Assembly (NCBI RefSeq): GCF_040954645.1
Contig: NC_092808.1
Coordinates: 87,675,389-87,739,388 of the forward strand
Source of the DNA: Diabrotica undecimpunctata
Taxonomy: Eukaryota > Arthropoda > Insecta > Coleoptera > Chrysomelidae
Reading direction: 5' to 3'
DNA length: 64,000 nt
This document shows positions 57,477-64,000 of this stretch, piece by piece (position 1 is the first letter of the stretch; every line of letters starts with the position of its first letter). The translations under genes and the position numbers were made by a program. The notes under the pieces were generated by a model that saw only the letters and a program-made list of their open reading frames with translations, was not told the origin of the DNA and searched no databases.

Positions 57477-57661
57477 AGATAAAATAAAACGTTTTATTTT
57501 ATCTAAAGAATTAAACTTTATTTTGCAAATAGGCAAAGAATTAAACTTTATTTTGCAAATAGATAAAATAAAACGTTTTATTTTATCTAAAGAATTAAAC
57601 TTTATTTTGCAAATAGGTAGGTACTTATTAAACTTTTATTGGTTATATATAACCAATAAAA
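57477..57661. repeat. Cluster of perfect palindromes and a 28-bp tandem repeat
   Basis: A 28-bp perfect palindrome (arms AGATAAAATAAAAC) occurs at 57477-57504 and again at 57561-57588. A separate 28-mer starting AAAGAATTAAACTTTATT occurs three times (57505-57532, 57535-57562, 57589-57616). A third, different 28-bp perfect palindrome lies at 57634-57661 (arms TTTTATTGGTTATA). Confidence 0.9.
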
Positions 57662-58270
57662 TAAACATCTTACATTTCTTGCAAATTCATTAGTACCTGT
57701 TAACCTCCATCATTCCGACACTGGCAACCTTATTTAGGGATTAGTAACCCTCACAACTATTGTATTCTATTCTGCTCCAACCTTTATACCTGGTGGTCAT
57801 ACTCAATTTAAAATTGTTTTCCTATATACTTCTGTAAACTTGTTGACAAATATCTGTTTTTCATTGAGTCACCCGTATCAACAGTTTAGGGATTTGCATA
57901 CATAATTTATTGTTTTATTACTCTCTCATACATAAAAATACACTATAACTTCGACGATGACAATACAGCGTCGAACTATTGTTTGATATCAGGAAAGATG
58001 TTTCCCGAGACAGAGAGTTTTCTACTTGCCGTTTAGGATGAAGTTATTCTAACTAAAAATTACCTATGTAAAATATATTGTTAAAGATCCTCAAGTCCAA
58101 CATGACAAATGTCGATATGGATGTCAAGCCCAAGCACCATCCAACATTTTACCGGGGGCTTCCAGGCGTTTATCAGTACTGATTATAAAAAATGACATGA
58201 CTCAGTAGGAAAGATTATATATCAAGAACTAGCTTACAAACTGGGACTTAAAACGACAACTACAAGCTAT
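57662..58270. other. Unassigned intronic sequence
   Basis: No gene or named repeat is visible. Confidence 0.5.
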
Positions 58271-58520
58271 ACTGGGACCTCACTGTGCACACAGATGAAC
58301 CAATGCACATAGTAGACCAGATCTCATACTAGTTAATAAACTTACTAGGCAAACAACACTAATTGATGTGGCGATAGCTTACAACAATAATCTACGTGGT
58401 AAATACAACGAAAAGATCACCAAGTACCGAGATCTTAAAACACAAAAAAGAAAACAATGGAGAATGAAAAGCACCAAGACAGTACCTATTATTCTATCTA
58501 CTACCGCTGGTATTCCGAAG
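58271..58520 (+). pseudogene. C-terminal fragment of a LINE with restriction-like endonuclease type sequence
   Basis: The frame reads SRPDLILVNKLTRQTTLIDV, AIAYNNN, then EKITKYRDLKTQKRKQWRMK and VPIILSTTAGIPKNL. The RPDLIL...IDVAI...KYRDL pattern resembles the C-terminal region of R2-like insect LINEs, which carry a restriction-enzyme-like endonuclease. The RT domain is absent. The family name is tentative. Confidence 0.6.
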
Positions 58521-58549
58521 AACCTAAAAGCTGGGACAGCTTTTAGGTT
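58521..58549. repeat. 12-bp perfect hairpin
   Basis: AACCTAAAAGCT (58521-58532) pairs exactly with AGCTTTTAGGTT (58538-58549) around a GGGAC loop. It terminates the open frame of the LINE fragment before it. Confidence 0.85.
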
Positions 58550-59440
58550 TTTCGAAATAACAGCTCCTAGCTCCTTCCTCCCATCATTGTCACGTAAACA
58601 TAATTACTATTAACATATAATAATTTTCTTCACTAACTTATCATCACACAACATTATTAATTTACCTCGATACGTCTCTGCTTAAATGTAAAATCATGCA
58701 ATAACTGAATTCAACTTACTTACTATTTTAATTCATTAATACAATATTTTTACATACATCTAGTACCTATGTGGTGCTTTTTTTAGTGTTTGTCAAAAAT
58801 CCATTATCCACTGTCTTGATGAACTCTCAATTTTTAATTAATTATTTAACTTCCTCCCAGACTTATACAGTTGGCTTGTTTCACCCGGTGGGCAAAGTAG
58901 TCCCCCTGCTTCGAGCAGGGAAATGTATGTTCCTTTAATTGAAATCTTATAACATCGACCTTGTGTCATCACTTTAATAAATATAACCATGATTGTCATC
59001 TAATTTAAACATTTTTAAAGCTAGTTCAGTAGGTCGTATCAACTACTTTTTAGAAAAACCGTCAAAATTTTACCTAATTTTTGTGTCATTTTAAAGAAAA
59101 ATATTCTTTCAGGTTTCACTGATAATTGTAATCCATGTGGATAAATTTTAATTATTTTTTAATAAAATAATATACATACACTAAAAGTGTTTACTTCTGT
59201 TAAAGTTTTTTTAAACTATGGTATACAGCCAACTAATGGAATTTTCCGCTTTTATTTTGTAAAGTTACATTATTTTTTTGAAAACTTTAAAGTGACTGTG
59301 TAAAAGTTACCTCCCACGAAATAAGTCTGGCAGTATTAGTTATTAACTTTTAAAACATACGTAAAAATAAGCATTGAGACTTTAAGAAACGTAAGTACTG
59401 TTGTATATACATAGTAAGCCTTTGTGTGTGTCTGTCGAAA
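58550..59440. other. Unassigned intronic sequence
   Basis: AT-rich with no gene. A 7-bp hairpin (CCCTGCT/AGCAGGG, 58904-58920) in a locally GC-rich patch is the only local feature. Confidence 0.5.
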
Positions 59441-59501
59441 AGTTTGGCCCTTCTGATTGGTCTGGTTGCTTACAATATATTGGATTAGATCTCTGAGTAT
59501 C

Positions 59502-59502
<1 letters not shown>

Positions 59503-59580
<78 letters not shown>

Positions 59581-59588
59581 ATATATAC
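59503..59588. repeat. (TA)n microsatellite
   Basis: A TA array with short TACATA interruptions at its 3' side. Confidence 0.95.
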
Positions 59589-59786
59589 ATAAGGTAAGTG
59601 CGCCAAATATTGCCATGTTCCTAATATTGCCACTCCCCATAAATTTATTAATTTGTCCCTTGAATCACAGATGGTCATGTAAGCTCAAATATCGAATTAA
59701 AACAACCACTCTAAAAACGTTATACGTGGAACCAGTTAGTATTGTATAGAAAATTTACTTTTTATTAATAAAAACTTTCTTTTTAA

Positions 59787-60505
59787 CAGAATACCGAATA
59801 GAAAGAGAGCCCTGTGGTCTGTGGCGAATCTCGTTGCAGCGATAGAAGCAATAAGAGCTGGAAGCAGTATAAGCCAGGTTCATTACGATATGACATATCT
59901 CAAACAACACTTGGACAACATTATTGCAGCCAAAATTCGGTTAAACGACTTGGAAGGAAAAGTGTTTTAAGTTTTGAACAAGAAAGAGACCTAGTTCGCA
60001 GATTTCATAAACTAGCAGAGATGGACATGTCAATAACTAGTAAAATAGTAAGAAGAAGTGTATTTTCGTATGCGATGATAATGAACATTCCTAATCCTTT
60101 TTCTGATACATCTAAATTAGCAGGAAAGAAATGGCTGAAATTATTCTTTGCAATAATCCCGATGTGGCTAGAAGGAAGACTCAGCAAATGAATCCAGCAA
60201 GAGCACAGAAAATGAATCCATTTATTTTCAAGGATTATTTTAAGAAATTGGAGGAAGTATTCATTAAATTGGAATTGTTTGATAAACCTGGAAACTTATA
60301 CAATATGGACGAGACAGGTTGCCGTCTAACGATCCATAAACAGCAAACCGTAGTGGTCAAGAAAGGTGCTAAACGTATCCACTTGACAGCGCATGAATAC
60401 GGTGAAAATGTTAGTATTGTGGGTTGTGGAAATGCCCTGGGGCAATCCATCCCACCGTTCATTATTTTCAAAGGGGAGAGATTGAAGCCTGAACGGAATC
60501 TTGTG
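59787..60505 (+). pseudogene. pogo/Tigger-type (CENP-B/jerky-related) transposase, truncated
   Basis: An N-terminal psq-like helix-turn-helix block (LWSVANLVAAIEAIRAGSSI) is followed, in another frame, by TLGQHYCSQNSVKRLGRKSV, LSFEQERDLVRRFHKLAEMD and AGKKWLKLFF (a Tc5-type helix-turn-helix). After a second shift come MNPARAQKMNPFIFKDYFKK, IYNMDETG-like YNMDETGCRLTIHKQQ with the first catalytic aspartate (about 60305), KRIHLTAHEYGENVSIVGCG and PPFIIFKGERLKPE. The rest of the DDE domain is missing. A 55-bp direct repeat lies on both sides (59441-59495 and 60512-60566). Confidence 0.85.
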
Positions 60506-60574
60506 GAATGTTTGGTCCTTTCGATTGGTCTGGCTGCTTACAAAAATTCTTGGATTAGTTTCCTGAAAGAAAAG

Positions 60575-61440
60575 AAAATCTCCTACCGATGACCAGATCA
60601 CCGCAGAAGTTTTCAAAGAGACTGGAGTAAATGTTATGCATATTATCTGCAAACAGATTTGGACAACATCTACTTTCATCCCTATATTCAAAAAAGGAAC
60701 TCCGCTAAATTGCAGCAACTACAGAACGGTAACCCTAATATCCCATGCAAGCAAGGTTCTACTTCGTGTAATACATAAAAGACTAAAAGCTTTTCTGTTA
60801 CCTCGGATATTAAAAGAACAAGCGGGATTTGTCCCAGGAAAAAGCACAAGAGAACACATCCTAAATGTCAGACAGCTAATCGAAAAAATTCGTGAATTCA
60901 ATACTCCTATGCTTATGTGCTTGTGGATTACACAAAGGCCTTCGATAAAGTCAAATTGTAGCAGCTATGGTACATACTAGCGGAAATGGGAACACCCCAC
61001 CACTTAATTCAACTAATTATCTCTATACGAAAATAATAAGTGCACAGTAAAAATAAACAACGCCCATTCCGATCATCTCAGAACAGAGGCAGGTGTTAGG
61101 CAGGGATGCATAATCTCGCCAACGCTGTTTAATATCTACAGCGAATACATTATGCGAAAGGTACTAGACGGATGGAAGGGAGGAATATTAGTAGGAGGTC
61201 AAAAAATCAGTAACTTGAGATATGTTGATGACACTTTAATAATCGCGGCAAATCAAAAAGAAATGGAAGACATAATGAGATGTCTGGAAGAGAAAAGCAA
61301 AACATATGGACTAAAGCTAAATAGAAGTAAGACAAAGATCATATTATTAGACAGAACTCGGAATAATCTCCAACACAATAAAGAAATTGGGGGCTTTGAA
61401 CTTGTAAACAGTTTCATATACCTGGACCTGGTTTATTTTT
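60575..61440 (+). pseudogene. LINE ORF2 RT fragment
   Basis: The RT starts at DQITAEVFKETG (about 60595), then TSTFIPIFKKGTPLNCSNYR, QAGFVPGKSTREHILNVRQL, then after a shift TEAGVRQGCIISPTLFNIYS, EYIMRKVLDGWKGGILVGG and the catalytic LRYVDDTLIIAANQ (about 61215-61258). It ends after GFELVNSFIYLDL (about 61432), where the thumb region should begin. Two frameshifts separate the RT halves. Confidence 0.82.
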
Positions 61441-61819
61441 TTAAAGTCGTAAAGGGTCTGGTAACAGGTACCACCAAAAAAATGTATCTGTCAGTAATAA
61501 TTATTAATTTTGAACATTATTTTTTAAAACATAAAACATACGTAATTTAGGACTGTGTCTAACTACCTTTAGCACCTCGTACCTATGCATTGGCCGTCTT
61601 CGGCCCAAGCTAGCAGGTATGCATACACTTAAAGGAGATACTAATACTACGTTATTCAATATATTTTATTTGTGAGAAAATAACGAAGGTCTGGTGGCCG
61701 TGGGATCTTGAACTATAGACACTAGAAGCGATTTAAGTAAATTTATTTTTTGTTGTCACTGCAAACTCCAATAGCATCACTAAGATTCTCGATTTTCAAA
61801 TCGTAATTTTTTTATTTGA
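61441..61819. other. Unassigned intronic sequence
   Basis: Separates two LINE pieces; no homology to either is visible. Confidence 0.5.
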
Positions 61820-62040
61820 ACAAAATGACCCAGCTAGAAATACGCTGCTTGATAGACCCATTGGTCAGAGAAGAAGAGGAAGACCCAGAACAAGGTCTCT
61901 TAATAACATCGATGAAGACATGAGAAATATGGGGATACGTGCTTGGCGAAAGAAGGCGATTGATAGGGACGACTGGAGAGAAACTCTTGAGGAGGCTAGG
62001 ACCCACGCAGGGTTGTAAAGCCAGAATAATGATGATAATA
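61820..62040 (+). pseudogene. LINE 3' tail
   Basis: The forward strand matches the 3' end at 19480-19700 closely, including RPIGQRRRGRPRT and DDWRETLEEARTHAGL, and ends in a GATGATAATA stretch. Only about 220 bp are present. It may belong to the same insertion as 60575-61440 with the middle replaced, but the gap shows no homology. Confidence 0.82.
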
Positions 62041-62828
62041 AATTTTCCTATTTGAGTTCATTTTTTAGAATTTGTATATGCGTCATAACTATTGAAAATA
62101 TATAAAATAGATCACATACAGTTAAATACGATTTGAACTTGAATGACCTTGTTTATAAATTTTATTACATTAATATGATAAATATTTTCCCTGTATACGC
62201 TACCTCTAAAAGTAACAAAAAGAGCTTAAACGTATTGTAGGTAATTTTACTTGCCTTAAATTTGTCGTTTAGGTTAGGTTATATTTTTAATGCCTTTTGT
62301 GTATGTGACCATTCAGAAGAAAGAAGGCTTAATCCAAGGCCTGATACAATTACAAATTTTTTAATAGCATATCCATATACACTTGTTCGCATTAATCAAC
62401 ACAGTTTTTAAAAAATCCAAATAAATCTGTAGGAAGGTTCTGGAATTTTAAGAAATGATTGACAGCAACTATAAGCATCTGATCCAACTTAGATGTTTCA
62501 ATTTAAATATTTATGTTGAGGATTAAACATTTTCGTCAAGATTCTCACTTCTCGAACGTTTTGCACAAGTTGCAGAAACAAAAAATAAAATAAAATGTGT
62601 ACTACTGAATTTAATAAATGTTTTCTCTTTTATTAAGAATTTTAAGATCATTTTAAATTTTTTATATCTTCTCGACCTTGTTGTTATAATTGAAAATTTG
62701 TTTTATTTTTATCGTTATTTGTACAGTAGCTATTTCCTTAATACACTATCTTAGACACTAAATTACCTCATAAACTATACTGTAGTTGTAAAATTTATTG
62801 GGTAACTATAACACGTAACTTGTTGCAG
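62041..62828. other. Intronic sequence before the third exon
   Basis: AT-rich with no gene. The acceptor TTGTTGCAG ends at 62828. Confidence 0.6.
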
Positions 62829-63045
62829 AGTCCGTCGACATCTCACCGATTTTCCCTCTTCAGAACTTACTGGTTGGTCTGGGCCGTTTTGTTCCAAGCC
62901 GCTGTGCATGTCGACTCCCCACGGGGCTTTACAGCCAGATTTATGACCAATGTTTGGGCGATGTTCGCCGTTGTCTTCCTTGCTATCTACACTGCCAACC
63001 TCGCAGCCTTCATGATAACTAGAGAGGAGTTTTTTGAATTTTCAG
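62829..63045 (+). CDS. Nmdar2: NMDA receptor subunit 2, internal exon (M2 pore loop and M3)
   Basis: The exon reads [72 protein letters not shown]. It is phase 0 at the start (joining ISLNQ) and phase 1 at the end before GTAAG (63046). [12 protein letters not shown] is the re-entrant M2 loop; the position equivalent to the asparagine that controls calcium permeability and magnesium block in vertebrate GluN1/GluN2 is occupied here by Q. YTANLAAF is the M3 gating motif (SYTANLAAF in vertebrates; IYTANLAAF here). The coding sequence is intact. The alternative acceptor two bases downstream would break the frame. Confidence 0.95.
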
Positions 63046-63474
63046 GTAAGAAACTTTTATTACTTTATGCAAAACTGGAAGTTCAAAATATGTTACACTT
63101 TATTTTTTTCTTTACAGTAAAGTAGTAGTTCTTTTAAATCATCTAAACGTTGTTTATCGTTTGTATGTATGTAAATTGTCACTATGCCTTTGACTTTGTC
63201 AAAAACAAAACTATTTTTGTATATTGACCAAATAAATTCAATTCTATTCTATCTTTATGATTTAATGTTTTTTTATTTAAAATGGAGACAATAAAATATA
63301 AGTAACTAAACAGCAGCTAATAATAAATTTACTATTTTTGTTGGAAATAAGCCGCATCGATAACTTAATATTTACCATGGCCAAAGCTACATCTCTGCAA
63401 AGTTTCACCGAAATTAACTGAAACCACTTTTACACAATACTACAAGTTTGACATTAACTATACGAATACCCGTA
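63046..63474. other. Intronic sequence after the third exon
   Basis: No gene or repeat recognised. Confidence 0.6.
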
Positions 63475-64000
63475 TAAGTAATCCCCACTTGTTGGTCAAC
63501 AGCTACGGATGGAAGAACTGACACGTGGTAAAGCTGAAAAATTAACTTCAAAGGCGGAAGAGCTTATTTAGTCAACGGTATTGAGATGTGGAAATCCACG
63601 GGATGACTACATTCAAGATCCGCATGGATATCCCTAGTAAAAATAAAATCATCATGGGCCTACTAGTCGATAATTCACATAATGATCATGAAGCTCTGAA
63701 TTCAAGATTTGGCAGGGAAGAACAATCAGATTTAAACGACAGGCCCTCTCAGTCTGTCATCAAGGTAAATTCCTGTCAACCAAATAAGAATAACTCTATA
63801 GCCTTGAAAATTGGAACATGGAACATAAGAAGTTTATACCAATCTGGCAAAGTAGATAACACTGTGTCGAAAATGTGCAGAATGCAGATTAACATACTTG
63901 GGCTTAGCGATATACTATGGCCTGAATCAGGAAAATTTAAGACAAGAAATGTATTATTCCGGTAACAACAACTCAAATCGCCGGCAGGGAGTTGACATTC
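63475..64000 (+). pseudogene. LINE 5' region with start of APE endonuclease, cut by window end
   Basis: The 5' part (CAACAGCTACGGATGGAAGA) is homologous to 53030-53130. The frame 63588-63965 then enters the endonuclease start: LKIGTWNIRSLYQSGKVDN, MQINILGLSDILWPESG. GTWN is the N-terminal motif of APE-type LINE endonucleases. The frame is open for 125 residues, then shifts near the window end. Whether the element is complete beyond 64000 cannot be told. Confidence 0.78.

Noticed and set aside
57477..57616. Regular 28-bp repeats resembling a CRISPR array
   Set aside because: The genome is eukaryotic, the intervening units are themselves repeats, and there are no unique spacers or cas genes.
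62820..62828. TTG start codon for the third receptor exon
   Set aside because: These bases are the splice acceptor (TTGTTGCAG); the exon begins at 62829 and is internal.

Overview
This is a visibly AT-rich eukaryotic window. It is almost certainly from an insect nuclear genome. A beetle, perhaps a leaf beetle, is my guess from the style of the transposons, but I cannot verify it. The only host gene I can support is on the + strand: three consecutive internal exons of an NMDA-type ionotropic glutamate receptor subunit of the insect NMDAR2 class, at 11259-11502, 30753-30965 and 62829-63045. They encode the end of ligand-binding lobe S1, then the start of the membrane domain with M1, then the M2 pore loop and M3. 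Exon phases join cleanly (0 then 0, and the last exon ends in phase 1). All exons have AG/GT borders. The gene starts before the window and ends after it. Together the exons make up about 1% of the window. The complete introns are about 19.3 kb and 31.9 kb. Everything else I can recognise is transposable-element sequence in the introns, at many stages of decay and often nested. Region by region: 1-11258 holds a TA-flanked MITE, mariner and IS630/Tc1-like fragments, a foldback repeat, the tail of a KRBA2-type integrase-derived protein, a piggyBac C-terminus and a reverse-strand LINE. Intron 11503-30752 holds two LINEs, a tRNA-like SINE head, a solo LTR, a Tc1 element, and a long cluster of Penelope-like element (PLE) sequence from about 22567 to 29840. 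Intron 30966-62828 holds further LINEs, a second solo LTR, a three-level nest (LINE inside piggyBac inside a Ty3/gypsy-type element, 36899-41093), a second LINE copy in inverted orientation, a mariner, more PLE remnants, a nearly intact IS630/Tc1-type transposase (55894-57233) and a pogo/Tigger-like transposase. The window ends inside the 5' part of another LINE. The most coherent unexpected signal is a set of hammerhead-ribozyme-like cores. Five match CUGANGA...GAAA fully and four are degraded. Each full copy has a palindromic dinucleotide in place of stem III and one extra base after CUGANGA. They lie at the ends of PLE sequence, mostly beside long (TA)n tracts. Two of them cap a near-perfect 785-bp inverted repeat (26730-28335, 36-bp spacer) that carries a GIY-YIG endonuclease reading frame on each arm. 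Any transcript across it, including the receptor pre-mRNA, could fold into a long double-stranded hairpin. A second PLE inverted repeat nearby shows a mariner insertion in one arm and the empty site in the other. All functional statements come from reading the sequence and from remembered family features; no search was run.
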